Made by a program: the position numbers and the translations under genes | Source of the DNA: Planctomycetaceae bacterium | GTDB lineage: Bacteria > Planctomycetota > Planctomycetia > Planctomycetales > Planctomycetaceae | Assembly: GCA_023258825.1 (NCBI GenBank) | Contig: JALQWE010000026.1 | Location: 1 to 16,750, forward strand | DNA: 16,750 nt | Direction of reading: 5' to 3' | Notes under the pieces: model-generated | What the model was told of the DNA's origin: nothing | What the model saw: the letters and a program-made list of their open reading frames with translations, nothing else | Database searches by the model: none | In this document: one piece after another, positions 7,826 to 16,750 of the stretch | Layout of the letters: the number at the start of each line of letters is the position of its first letter | Position numbering within the stretch: the first letter of the stretch is position 1

Positions 7826-7862
7826 AAAAAGAGCCCGACGGAGATGACTTCCGCCGGGCTCT
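7826..7862 (-). terminator. Intrinsic terminator of pnp
   Basis: On the minus strand, AGAGCCCG pairs perfectly with CGGGCTCT (7862-7855 with 7837-7830), continued inward by a further four-base stem (CGGA/TCCG) after a single mismatch. It is followed directly by a run of T (7830-7826). It begins 17 bases after the pnp stop codon. This is a canonical rho-independent terminator. Confidence 0.92.
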
Positions 7863-7879
7863 GGTGTCATGACTGCGAA

Positions 7880-10000
7880 CTATTCCTTTTCGTCTGCGTC
7901 GTCTGACTTGCGTGCTGCCAGAACTGCCTTGCGCGACAATTTCACGCGGTTCTGATCGTCCACAGCAATCACCTTCACTTCAAAGGTGTCGCCAATCTTG
8001 CACACGTCCGTGACGCTCTTAACGAAACCGTCCGACAATTCACTGATGTGGCACAGTCCGTCTTTTCCGGGAGCAATCTCGATGAATGCTCCGAATTCCT
8101 TGATCGACGTGACTTTACCCATGTAAATTCGACCCGGCTGGATCTCTTCACACAACGCTTCCACGCGTGCCAGAGCCATGTCAGCTGACTGCGCATTGAC
8201 GGCGGAAATCGTTACCGTGCCGTCTTCCGCGATGTCGATCATCGCACCAGACTCTTCCTGAATCGCACGAATGGTCTTGCCACCCGGGCCAATCAGCAGA
8301 CCAATCTTCTCCGGATTGATCGACGTCTGAACCAGCTTGGGGGCATGCGAAGACACTTCCGTGCGAGGACGACGAATCGTGGTCAACATCTGACGCAACA
8401 GTTCCTTGCGAGCTCGCAGGGCCTGTTCCAGCGTGTTGCGGATGATCTCTTCACTGATCCCCGCAATTTTCAGGTCCAGCTGAATCCCCGTGACTCCACG
8501 TCCCGTACCAGCCACTTTGAAGTCCATGTCCCCAAAGTGATCCTCGTCGCCCATGATGTCCGTCAACAGCGTGTATCGGCTGCCTTCGTCCACCAGTCCA
8601 ATGCTGATGCCAGCCACCGGCTGAAGAATCGGCACACCAGCGTCCATCAGTGCCAGAGTCGCACTGCAAACAGACGCCATCGAGCTGCTGCCATTCGATT
8701 CCAGAATGTCAGAAATCAGACGGATCGTGTACGGGAACTTATCAGACGGAGGAATCACCGGAGCAACAGAACGCTCCGCCAGACATCCATGTCCAATCTC
8801 CCGACGCCCAGGACCACGCACCGGCTTGCATTCACCCACCGAGAACGATGGGAAGTAGTAATGCAGCATAAATCGCGAGGCCTGCTCACCAAACAGCCCG
8901 TCCGTCTTCTGCTGATCCCGAGTCGTTCCCAGAGTTGCGGTTGCCAGTGACTGAGTCTCACCGCGTGTGAACAATGCTGACCCGTGAACTCGTGGCAGCA
9001 GACCAACTGTGGTGCTGACCGGACGAAGATCAGTCGTCTGACGGCCGTCAATACGACGTCCTGCCAGAATCTGATCTCGAACCACTCGCTCTTCAAGGTC
9101 ATGGAATGCTTCAGCAAACTGCGCCTTCGTCAGGCCGTCAGCCGTGACTTCCACGTCCCCGGGAAAATACTTCGCGGCCAGAGCCTTCTTCAGCTCACGC
9201 ACCCGCTCCGCACGCTCCTGCTTCATCTTCGTCGTCTTGGCGTCCGTCAGACGATCGTAGGCTTCCGCTTTCAACACCGCGTAAAACGGATTCGCCGGCG
9301 CATCTGCAATCACCACTGGTGGCAACTCAGCCTGACGCACCAGCTCCAACTGCAGCTTGCACAACGTCTGGATGTGCTGATGAGCGAACATGATGGCGTC
9401 GCCCATTTCCTTCTCCGGGATCTGATTCCCGAAGCCTTCGATCATCAATACAGCGTCCCGGGATCCTGCCACAATCAGGTCCAGCTTGCTGGTCTTCATC
9501 TGCTCCACTGTGGGCATCAGAATCAACTGCTCGCCTTCCATCCCCACTCGCACGGCCGCAATCGGTCCACGGAACGGCAGTCCGGACACCATCAGTGCGG
9601 CACTGGCTGCCGTGATGCTGAGCACATCCGGATCGTTTTCGCCATCACAGGACATCACATTGGACAGAATCTGCACTTCGTCCCGGAATCCCTTTGGAAA
9701 CAGCGGGCGAATCGGTCGGTCCGTCAGCCGACTGGTCAGAATTTCACGAGTCGTCGGGCGGCCCTCACGCTTGAGGTATCCACCGGAAAATCGGCCCGCT
9801 GCAGCCAAACGCTCTCGGTAATCCACAGTCAGTGGGAAAAAGTCTGTACCCGGACGAGATGGTCCGGATTGCGACGCCACAAACACACTGGTTTCACCGT
9901 ACTGTACCAACACAGCACCGGACGCCTGCTTGGCCAATTCCCCTGTGCTGATACTGAACTTCCGACCTGCAAACTCGGTCTCAACTACAACTTTCTTCAC
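7880..10000 (-). CDS. pnp: Polyribonucleotide nucleotidyltransferase (PNPase)
   Basis: PNPase degrades RNA 3' to 5' by phosphorolysis and can also add tails; it acts in the cytoplasm as a trimer. The 706-residue product is of normal length. It has a first RNase PH domain (about 5-230, with SGGYLKREGRPTTREIL and SRLTDRPIRPLFPKGF), a linker helical domain (235-305), and a second, catalytic RNase PH domain (315-545) with GPGRREIGHG (396-405), LESNGSSSMASVC (433-445) and the metal-binding acidic cluster DIMGDEDHFGDMDFK (481-495). A KH domain (GLLIGPGGKTIRAI, 567-580) and an S1 domain (622-692, with GAFIEI and GLCHISELS) follow. The start is GTG at 10000, with AAGGAAG five bases upstream. rpsO is the next gene upstream, as in many bacteria, but lies 911 bases away and has its own terminator, so pnp probably has a separate promoter. 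Confidence 0.99.
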   Translation of the reverse strand: MKKVVVETEFAGRKFSISTGELAKQASGAVLVQYGETSVFVASQSGPSRPGTDFFPLTVDYRERLAAAGRFSGGYLKREGRPTTREILTSRLTDRPIRPLFPKGFRDEVQILSNVMSCDGENDPDVLSITAASAALMVSGLPFRGPIAAVRVGMEGEQLILMPTVEQMKTSKLDLIVAGSRDAVLMIEGFGNQIPEKEMGDAIMFAHQHIQTLCKLQLELVRQAELPPVVIADAPANPFYAVLKAEAYDRLTDAKTTKMKQERAERVRELKKALAAKYFPGDVEVTADGLTKAQFAEAFHDLEERVVRDQILAGRRIDGRQTTDLRPVSTTVGLLPRVHGSALFTRGETQSLATATLGTTRDQQKTDGLFGEQASRFMLHYYFPSFSVGECKPVRGPGRREIGHGCLAERSVAPVIPPSDKFPYTIRLISDILESNGSSSMASVCSATLALMDAGVPILQPVAGISIGLVDEGSRYTLLTDIMGDEDHFGDMDFKVAGTGRGVTGIQLDLKIAGISEEIIRNTLEQALRARKELLRQMLTTIRRPRTEVSSHAPKLVQTSINPEKIGLLIGPGGKTIRAIQEESGAMIDIAEDGTVTISAVNAQSADMALARVEALCEEIQPGRIYMGKVTSIKEFGAFIEIAPGKDGLCHISELSDGFVKSVTDVCKIGDTFEVKVIAVDDQNRVKLSRKAVLAARKSDDADEKE

Positions 10001-10874
10001 AACGCTTCCTTACCCGGACCAGCCGGCATACGACACGCCGCCGTGACAGGACCTTGAAGCGAATTCTCTGCTCTTGCAGCAACTTCACGACATCAGGAAA
10101 GCATGCAGCAGCGGTTCTTTCGCCCGCCGGACTTTCTGTGAAACACCCAGGGGACAGCGTCCTCCTCAACGGCGTTTTCAACCCACCTGCAATTTCCGAC
10201 AACTCAAAGTCACCACAGGATGCGGCAATCCGCTACGAACCTGCGGCAGCAACCAGACAAACCTTAACCAACCTCAAACGACTTCACACACACCAACACG
10301 ACCACGTCACAACTCTCCGTCAGCCACCGATCAGACTGTCACCCGCAATCAGAGGCCACTCCGAGCCCATCACTGGACCCACTCTACAGACTCACGCTGA
10401 CGTTTCCACGAGTCTGACAACACGTCCAAATCAACCACGAACAGTTGACCTTGACCACGCACGATCTCTCATCCGACGCCCGCAATCGCCTTCTGTAGCC
10501 AAGCCTGCAGACAGATCCCCGCCCGCACACCTGCCAAACCGACCACAACCAAACACCCGCCTCCGACAGATTCGCTCCGTCACTTCCCAGCGGACACCGC
10601 CTGCGTTACAGCCGTCCTATCCACCAAAGCCGTACGCCACTTCAGCAGTCCCGGTTGAGACGCCTTGCCCCAACCTTCCGTCACGACTCTCATCCAGCGT
10701 TCCAGATCAGTGCAGGACACCGACCGGTTCACCATTCACACACCCTCGGCAGGACACCGCACGGACATTCGCCGATCACGAAAAAAACCGTTCGCCCCGG
10801 CCTCCGGTACGTGACACACCGAAGTTCACATTCAATCCGACACTTCCCCGCCGTTTTTTTATCCGCAACAAATC
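10001..10874. other. Long non-coding gap between rpsO and pnp with strong strand composition bias
   Basis: No believable gene is present here on either strand. The plus strand is very rich in A and C: in 10261-10320 I count A21 C26 G4 T9, and in 10501-10560 A19 C29 G9 T3. The minus strand, which would be transcribed toward pnp, is therefore G/T-rich. The plus-strand frame running from 10054 to 11112 is open mainly because T is scarce; its product is rich in Pro, Thr, Arg and His with no domain, and it runs antisense through all conserved codons of rpsO. The minus-strand frame at 9981-10202 overlaps the pnp start and looks like a shadow. Contents worth noting are a stem-loop at 10387-10416, a smaller two-part hairpin at 10216-10243 (CAGG/CCTG outside GCGG/CCGC), and three copies of GGACACCG at 10592, 10715 and 10752. 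The pnp promoter must lie here, but I cannot locate it. Confidence 0.6.
10387..10416 (-). other. Stem-loop in the rpsO-pnp gap
   Basis: A perfect 7-base stem (CAGACTC at 10387-10393 with GAGTCTG at 10410-10416) is stacked directly on a 3-base stem (ACG 10394-10396 with CGT 10401-10403) closed by a four-base loop, with a 6-base bulge on one side. No T-run follows, so it is not a terminator. It could be a processing or regulatory site in the pnp leader, or chance. Confidence 0.3.
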
Positions 10875-10905
10875 AAAAGGGCGTCGCAGTTGTGGTGCGA
10901 CGCCC
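10875..10905 (-). terminator. Intrinsic terminator of rpsO
   Basis: On the minus strand a perfect 10-base stem (10905-10896 with 10888-10879; arms GGGCGTCGCA and TGCGACGCCC) encloses a 7-base loop and is followed by TTTT (10878-10875) and further T-rich sequence. It starts six bases after the rpsO stop codon. Confidence 0.92.
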
Positions 10906-10911
10906 GGTCGA

Positions 10912-11181
10912 TCACTTTCGAATGTTCAGGCGGGCAATGATCGCCTGATACTTCTCTACACTGCCACGCTTCAAATAATCCAACAATTGACGGCGACGGC
11001 TGACCTTGCTGAGCAAACCGCGACGACCCGAGTAGTCTTTCGGGTGAGTCTGCAGATGTTCGGTCACCGCCTGAATTTCCGCAGTCAACACCGCAATCTG
11101 CACTTCCGGTGAACCTGTGTCACCCGGCTTTGTTGCAAACTCGGCGATAATGCTGTGCCTGTGTTCCTGACTAATCGACAT
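10912..11181 (-). CDS. rpsO: 30S ribosomal protein S15 (bS15)
   Basis: bS15 is a primary binder of the 16S rRNA central domain and bridges to the large subunit. The product is 89 residues, the standard length. It carries the family hallmarks GDTGSPEVQIAVLTAEI (residues 20-36), the YSGRRGLLSKVSRRRQLLDYL region (50-70) and the C-terminal YQAIIARLNIRK. Its start is the ATG at 11181, with AGGAAAG four bases upstream. A longer in-frame extension to 11268 is Arg/Gly-rich and does not belong to the family. It is followed at once by a strong terminator, so it appears to be a single-gene unit, and it is preceded by a structured leader where autoregulation by S15 would be expected. Confidence 0.98.
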   Translation of the reverse strand: MSISQEHRHSIIAEFATKPGDTGSPEVQIAVLTAEIQAVTEHLQTHPKDYSGRRGLLSKVSRRRQLLDYLKRGSVEKYQAIIARLNIRK

Positions 11182-11405
11182 CTTGCTTTCCTGTACTGCC
11201 TGCCCCGACCGTCGGGTACACCACCGCCAGAATCTACGCCCCGGCAAGGCAATGCCCTGTAACGACAAAATTCGAGGTTTCCAGAAGAATGTACCGGGAC
11301 ACGTTGCCCCGGAGTCACTGAAGTTTACCCGGAAGGAGGTACGGTTTCAATCCCGATGGCTGTTCGGGATAAGGGGATTCGGAATTGAGCCCCATTCCGC
11401 TTTTT
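11182..11405 (-). promoter_or_regulatory. Structured 5' leader of rpsO (candidate regulatory region)
   Basis: In transcript order the minus strand shows several elements. First is a hairpin CGGAAT/ATTCCG (11399-11394 with 11385-11380). Next is a hairpin ATCCCG/CGGGAT (11370-11365 with 11355-11350). Then comes ACCTCCTTCC (11340-11331), which resembles the anti-Shine-Dalgarno tail of 16S rRNA. A GC stem CCGGGG/TCCCGG with a 7-base loop follows (11312-11307 with 11299-11294). Last is a CCCGAC-C-GTCGGG palindrome at 11216-11204, 22 bases before the ATG. rpsO is known in several bacteria to be controlled by S15 binding to its own leader through varied, unrelated structures, so an S15-responsive element is reasonable. 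It is not shown: the transcription start is unknown and I could not fold the RNA by computation. No coding frame here looks real. Confidence 0.4.
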
Positions 11406-11482
11406 AACACCATCACGCAAAAGTTACTCCATGTGAGTTGCTTCAACCTTGCTGTCTTTCCTGGACCTTCTGTCTTTTCAAA

Positions 11483-11515
11483 GGGGCCTCAGGGCCGCTG
11501 ACCCTGATAGACCCC
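11483..11515 (-). terminator. Possible weak terminator hairpin downstream of the WD40 gene
   Basis: On the minus strand a perfect TCAGGG/CCCTGA stem (11507-11502 with 11494-11489, 7-base loop) is flanked by GGGG (11515-11512) and CCCC (11486-11483), which can extend it across a small internal loop. Only TTT follows, so termination would be weak. It lies about 110 bases beyond the WD40 stop codon. Apart from this and the hairpin at 11540-11569 I see nothing in 11406-11625 except that it must hold the rpsO promoter. Confidence 0.35.
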
Positions 11516-11539
11516 CGATGACGTTCAGCCCAACATCGA

Positions 11540-11569
11540 CCACCGGGCCACATCAGCCGGCTCCGGTGG
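11540..11569. other. GC-rich stem-loop 3' of the WD40 gene
   Basis: Arms CCACCGG (11540-11546) and CCGGTGG (11563-11569) pair perfectly, continued by GCC (11547-11549) with GGC (11559-11561) after a one-base bulge, leaving a 9-base loop. There is no T-run on either side. It may stabilise the 3' end of the WD40 transcript. Confidence 0.35.
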
Positions 11570-11625
11570 GATTCCATGCCGTCCAATCAAACCAATTCAA
11601 CACAAGCTTTCCACACGTCCCGAGC

Positions 11626-14325
11626 TCACTGGGCTGAGGTCAACTGCAGCAGCGGCCGCAGCAACTGTCGCCGTGCTTCAACAACGCCGCTGGCCGCCTC
11701 AACCGCCTGCTCTGCCGTGGAAACCTGCCCCTGCATTTCTTTCAATCGGCTCTCCAAAGGTGCAATCTCAGCGGCAATCGCCTTAACCTTCTCTTCGGAT
11801 GCCACCATCGCTACTCGTGACTCTTCCACACTTCGCCCTGCCGCGTCCAGCTCCGCTTTCATCGTCTCAAGCTGCTTTCCAAACGCAGCGATCTGCTCCG
11901 TCATCACCGGCAGCGACTTCTCCTGGCGGTCCACAACCGCCGCCAGATGCTCCGTGCTCGTCTTGATCTCAGCGTTGTCGGGCAGCAGAGTCAACGCTGC
12001 TTTCGCCTGCTCCAGTGCAGCCTTCAGCGTCGGGACCGCGTTCTGTGTGCGAGTCATCAGGTCCTGCTGAGCAACCATCTGGCCATTCGTAGTGACCATC
12101 GCTGCATGCACCTCTTCCACCTTCACCGTCATGGCCGTCATCAAGGCCTGGGATTCTTCCATCGCTTTCGCCGATGCTGCCATCAGGGCCTGCTTCTCTT
12201 CCAGTTCCGCCTGTGCCTGCAGCGAAGCCAGTTGCACTTCATCTCGCGCTTTTCGTGCTGCTTCAAGAGCCAGCATCTCGTTGCGTAACTCAATATAGTT
12301 CTGCCAACGCTCCACAAGCCCCGTCACTCGGGTTGCTTCCCCCTGCGCCGCTAATAACAACTGCTCTTTTTCCGCCGCGGCTTTCTCGTAAGGTGCCAAT
12401 GCCGTCGTCTCTGCGTCCAGCGCCGCTTTCGCAGCGACCAGACCCTGCTCGTCCGTTGCCAGCGTCTTTTTATGGACTTCCAGATCGCCAGCAATCTTTA
12501 CGACGGCTGCCTTCGCAACGACCAATTCTTCCTCTTTCCCCTTCAGTTCACCTTCTCGCGCAACGACCTGGGCCTGCAACTGCTCGACCACTTTCTTCAA
12601 CTCTTCATCCGTTGTGGTCAGGGCAGAGGCTTCAGCGGCCTTACCAGCCGCAGCTTTTAATTCCGGAATGGCTTTCTGCAGCACGGCCAACTTTTCAGTC
12701 AACTCTTTTTCCCGTGCCTGCTCGGTGGTCAGTTTCTGAGTCTCTGCGGTGACCATAGCTGCCTGCTCCACCTGTTTCTTCTCAGCCGCCTGCCAGACAA
12801 CTGTGGCCGCGTTGACCTTTTCCTGCTGTGTTTTCAACGCCGCAATTGCCGCGTCACGCTCGGATGCCGCGACGCCAGCCTTTTCGGCCGCGGGAGCTAC
12901 CAGCGCCTGAGCCTGCGCCAAACGCTCTTCAAGTGTCGGAGGATTCGTGGTCAGGTTTCCAAGACGAGTGCCATCAGCGGAGTTCCACACTCGGATCTCA
13001 CCCGTCCAATCACCTGCAATCACCCGGTCTGTTTCGTCACAGTGTGACGCCTGCAACGCAAGGTCGTTGAAGGCTTCAAATCCGCGGATCGCTCCACCGT
13101 TCGCATCCCAGACCTTGGCCGTCTTGTCCCGACCAGACGATACAATTCTGCCGTCCCGACAGAACTCCACAGAGAACACACCACCGCCGTGGGCTCCCCA
13201 CGACTTGATCTGTCCACCGTTTTCCATTTCCCAGAGTCGAATCGTGGTGTCTTCGCTGCCTGAGGCAAGCACGTTGCCGTCGATACGCCAGGAAACCGAG
13301 TACACGGGACCCGTGTGACCCGTCAACGTCAGATACTCCCGCCCCGTTTGGGCTTCCCAGACAAGCAGTCCACCACTGCGGTCCGAAGTCGCCAGCAGAA
13401 CCCCATCCGGACTGAATTCCAGAGAGTAAATCCAGTCGGTGTGCTTGCGACACTCGTATGCCAACTCACCCGTTGCCGTACTGTACACACGCACGATCTT
13501 CTGAGGCCCCCCGAGGGCGATCAGCGATTGATCCGCACTGATGTCGGCCGCCAGTACCTCGTCCAGCTCATCACCAGCCGTCATGACCCGTTCACCCGTG
13601 CGAACGTCCCACACGACGCACAAGCCCTTTGAGGCTCCCCGACCGCCGCCAGCCAGCAACAAGCTCCCGTTGCGGCTGAATTTCAGCACGCGGGGACGTC
13701 CTTCCGGAAACGGCAGAACTCCAAGGGCTTCCATCGTTTCTGAATGGTACAGAACGACTTGCTTCTGGCCCGCCACCGCGATCAGTTTTGACCAGGGATT
13801 CGTGGCAATCGCGGATACTGCGGTCGTTGCGGTCGTTTTTACCACCGGCTGCAGATTCAGCACGTCCGGCATTGGTGCCGGACCTTCCGGTCGAGCCCCC
13901 GCAGAAACGGAGCTCATCGCCACGTTGTTTTTCTTTTTCAACACCACTTTGCTGGAGGCTGTTTCAGGAGCACCCGCTTCAATCCACTTCCGCAGCAGCT
14001 CAATCTCCGCCTCAGGGATCTTGTCCGAGTTGGGCGGCATGTACGGCTCGCTGGAGTGCGAAACAAGACCAAACAGGTAGCTGGCGCCAGAATCCCCGGG
14101 TTCAATGGAAGCCCCGGACGCACCACCCTGCATCATGGCCGTGTAGGATGACAAATCCAGGTCTGAGCTCTTTTTGTTGGTGTTATGACACGACAGGCAG
14201 CGATCACGGAAAATCGGCTTGATGTGGTCTTCAAACGTAACTTTGTCCTGAGCGATGCCCTGGCTGCTGAAAAACTGCAGCGCCGAAATCGCAACTCCCG
14301 CGGCAAATGACTTCCATTGCGTCAT
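11626..14325 (-). CDS. Secreted c-type cytochrome / WD40 / coiled-coil protein
   Basis: An 899-residue exported protein with three parts. A signal peptide (MTQWKSFAAGVAISALQFFSSQGIA) is followed by a planctomycete-type cytochrome c domain (about 25-120) with the haem-attachment motif CLSCH (43-47) and the likely axial Met in YMPP (95-98). A WD40 beta-propeller of about seven blades follows (roughly 165-455), with repeat ends VVWD, VRVYS, LLVWE, IRLWE, AKVWD and IRVWN and the GHT..VYSVSW pattern. The last 430 residues are Ala/Glu/Lys/Gln-rich with heptad character, a long coiled coil with almost no Gly or Pro, ending QLTSAQ. The start is ATG 14325, with GGAG six bases upstream; the longer frame to 14391 lacks both signal peptide and binding site. 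Such proteins are encoded beside DUF1549/DUF1553 genes in Planctomycetes, as here, but their substrate is unknown. A terminator separates the two genes. Confidence 0.95.
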   Translation of the reverse strand: MTQWKSFAAGVAISALQFFSSQGIAQDKVTFEDHIKPIFRDRCLSCHNTNKKSSDLDLSSYTAMMQGGASGASIEPGDSGASYLFGLVSHSSEPYMPPNSDKIPEAEIELLRKWIEAGAPETASSKVVLKKKNNVAMSSVSAGARPEGPAPMPDVLNLQPVVKTTATTAVSAIATNPWSKLIAVAGQKQVVLYHSETMEALGVLPFPEGRPRVLKFSRNGSLLLAGGGRGASKGLCVVWDVRTGERVMTAGDELDEVLAADISADQSLIALGGPQKIVRVYSTATGELAYECRKHTDWIYSLEFSPDGVLLATSDRSGGLLVWEAQTGREYLTLTGHTGPVYSVSWRIDGNVLASGSEDTTIRLWEMENGGQIKSWGAHGGGVFSVEFCRDGRIVSSGRDKTAKVWDANGGAIRGFEAFNDLALQASHCDETDRVIAGDWTGEIRVWNSADGTRLGNLTTNPPTLEERLAQAQALVAPAAEKAGVAASERDAAIAALKTQQEKVNAATVVWQAAEKKQVEQAAMVTAETQKLTTEQAREKELTEKLAVLQKAIPELKAAAGKAAEASALTTTDEELKKVVEQLQAQVVAREGELKGKEEELVVAKAAVVKIAGDLEVHKKTLATDEQGLVAAKAALDAETTALAPYEKAAAEKEQLLLAAQGEATRVTGLVERWQNYIELRNEMLALEAARKARDEVQLASLQAQAELEEKQALMAASAKAMEESQALMTAMTVKVEEVHAAMVTTNGQMVAQQDLMTRTQNAVPTLKAALEQAKAALTLLPDNAEIKTSTEHLAAVVDRQEKSLPVMTEQIAAFGKQLETMKAELDAAGRSVEESRVAMVASEEKVKAIAAEIAPLESRLKEMQGQVSTAEQAVEAASGVVEARRQLLRPLLQLTSAQ

Positions 14326-14498
14326 GACGTTCTCCACACCTGCAAAAACTACTGCGGGCTGATTCTCACCCGCCCTTGAGCGCACCAACAAATGTCACCA
14401 TCGAATGCTGTGTTCTTCGGCAAAGTCTGCCGAGTTGCAGAAGGCCGCACACAGACCGCACACCGAAAATCCTGCCAATCTTACCCGAATTACACCGC

Positions 14499-14518
14499 AC
14501 AATTGCTGCAATCGTTGT
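14499..14518. repeat. Imperfect inverted repeat upstream of the WD40 gene
   Basis: ACAATTGC (14499-14506) and GCAATCGTTGT (14508-14518) form a near-palindrome centred on one base; TTGC/GCAA pair perfectly and ACAA/TTGT pair after a small bulge. It lies just downstream of the previous gene's terminator and 174 bases before the WD40 start codon, a place where a promoter or operator could sit. No convincing -35/-10 pair was found. Confidence 0.25.
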
Positions 14519-14538
14519 AACCGGCCCCTTCCACCCCG

Positions 14539-14566
14539 AAAAAGCCCGACAGTCTCCTGTCGGGCT
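14539..14566 (-). terminator. Intrinsic terminator of the DUF1549/DUF1553 gene
   Basis: On the minus strand GCCCGACAG (14565-14557) pairs perfectly with CTGTCGGGC (14552-14544) around a GAGA tetraloop, followed by TTTTT (14543-14539). It begins 21 bases after the stop codon of the upstream gene, so the WD40 gene should have its own promoter or depend on read-through. Confidence 0.95.
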
Positions 14567-14587
14567 CTCATTCCATCTGTCATCTTC

Positions 14588-16750
<2,163 letters not shown>

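Noticed and set aside
8984..10057. 357-codon plus-strand open frame antisense to pnp
   Set aside because: It runs opposite conserved pnp codons, has no domain, is rich in His, Arg, Gln and Ser, and is explained by low T on the plus strand. The same holds for the 201-codon frame at 8345-8950.
9981..10202. 73-codon minus-strand frame overlapping the pnp start
   Set aside because: There is no family resemblance and the product is Arg/Cys-rich with shadow-like composition. It overlaps pnp in another frame by 20 bases. A translated leader cannot be excluded but is unsupported.
10781..10808. A-run at 10781-10787 next to short inverted repeats, resembling a minus-strand terminator
   Set aside because: The best stem is only four base pairs with a large loop; the strong terminator of rpsO is already at 10875-10905.
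10054..11112. 352-codon plus-strand frame across the rpsO-pnp gap and rpsO
   Set aside because: Its Pro/Thr/Arg/His-rich product lacks any recognisable fold, and it overlaps rpsO antisense through its whole conserved core. Stop codons are rare simply because the plus strand is poor in T.

Overview
This window is a stretch of ordinary-looking chromosome from a member of the phylum Planctomycetota, probably order Planctomycetales. The strongest evidence is at the right end. One gene there is of the DUF1549/DUF1553 (PSCyt2/PSD1) type, and the next encodes a secreted c-type cytochrome, WD40 and coiled-coil protein. Both families are strongly expanded in Planctomycetes. I cannot assign a genus. 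All twelve genes I can support lie on the minus strand. I see no insertion sequence, phage gene, CRISPR array, tRNA or rRNA.

Layout in the direction of transcription (right to left): (1) 16750-14588, DUF1549/DUF1553 protein, cut by the window edge and closed by a strong intrinsic terminator. (2) 14325-11626, cytochrome c/WD40/coiled-coil protein. (3) 11405-11182, a structured leader, followed by rpsO (ribosomal protein bS15) and its own terminator. (4) 10878-10001, an 878-base non-coding gap with extreme strand composition. (5) 10000-7880, pnp (polynucleotide phosphorylase) with a strong terminator. (6) 7755-5597, a soluble histidine kinase and a PilT-family ATPase. (7) 5483-2285, rsgA, a small two-helix membrane protein and a MATE exporter. 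(8) 2047-1655, a STAS-domain protein. (9) 1536-286, a TVP38/TMEM64 (VTT) membrane protein and a YbgC/FadM-type thioesterase. (10) 175-1, the start of an unrecognised protein cut by the left edge.

The two right-hand genes belong together by family: they encode secreted haem-binding proteins of the kind Planctomycetes carry in many paralogous pairs, with unknown substrate. The rpsO/pnp pair is the classical translation and RNA-decay neighbourhood, but here it is split by a terminator and a long non-coding gap. RsgA is a ribosome-assembly GTPase. The rest (histidine kinase, PilT-like ATPase, STAS protein, exporter, thioesterase) look like independent housekeeping or regulatory functions, and nothing in the sequence ties them into one pathway.

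I did not find a convincing undescribed system. The most worthwhile leads are non-coding: the rpsO leader, which carries a sequence resembling the 3' end of 16S rRNA between stem-loops, and the long G/T-rich (minus-strand) gap between rpsO and pnp with a clear stem-loop inside it. The many long plus-strand ORFs over pnp and this gap are explained by low T content on the plus strand, which makes stop codons rare.
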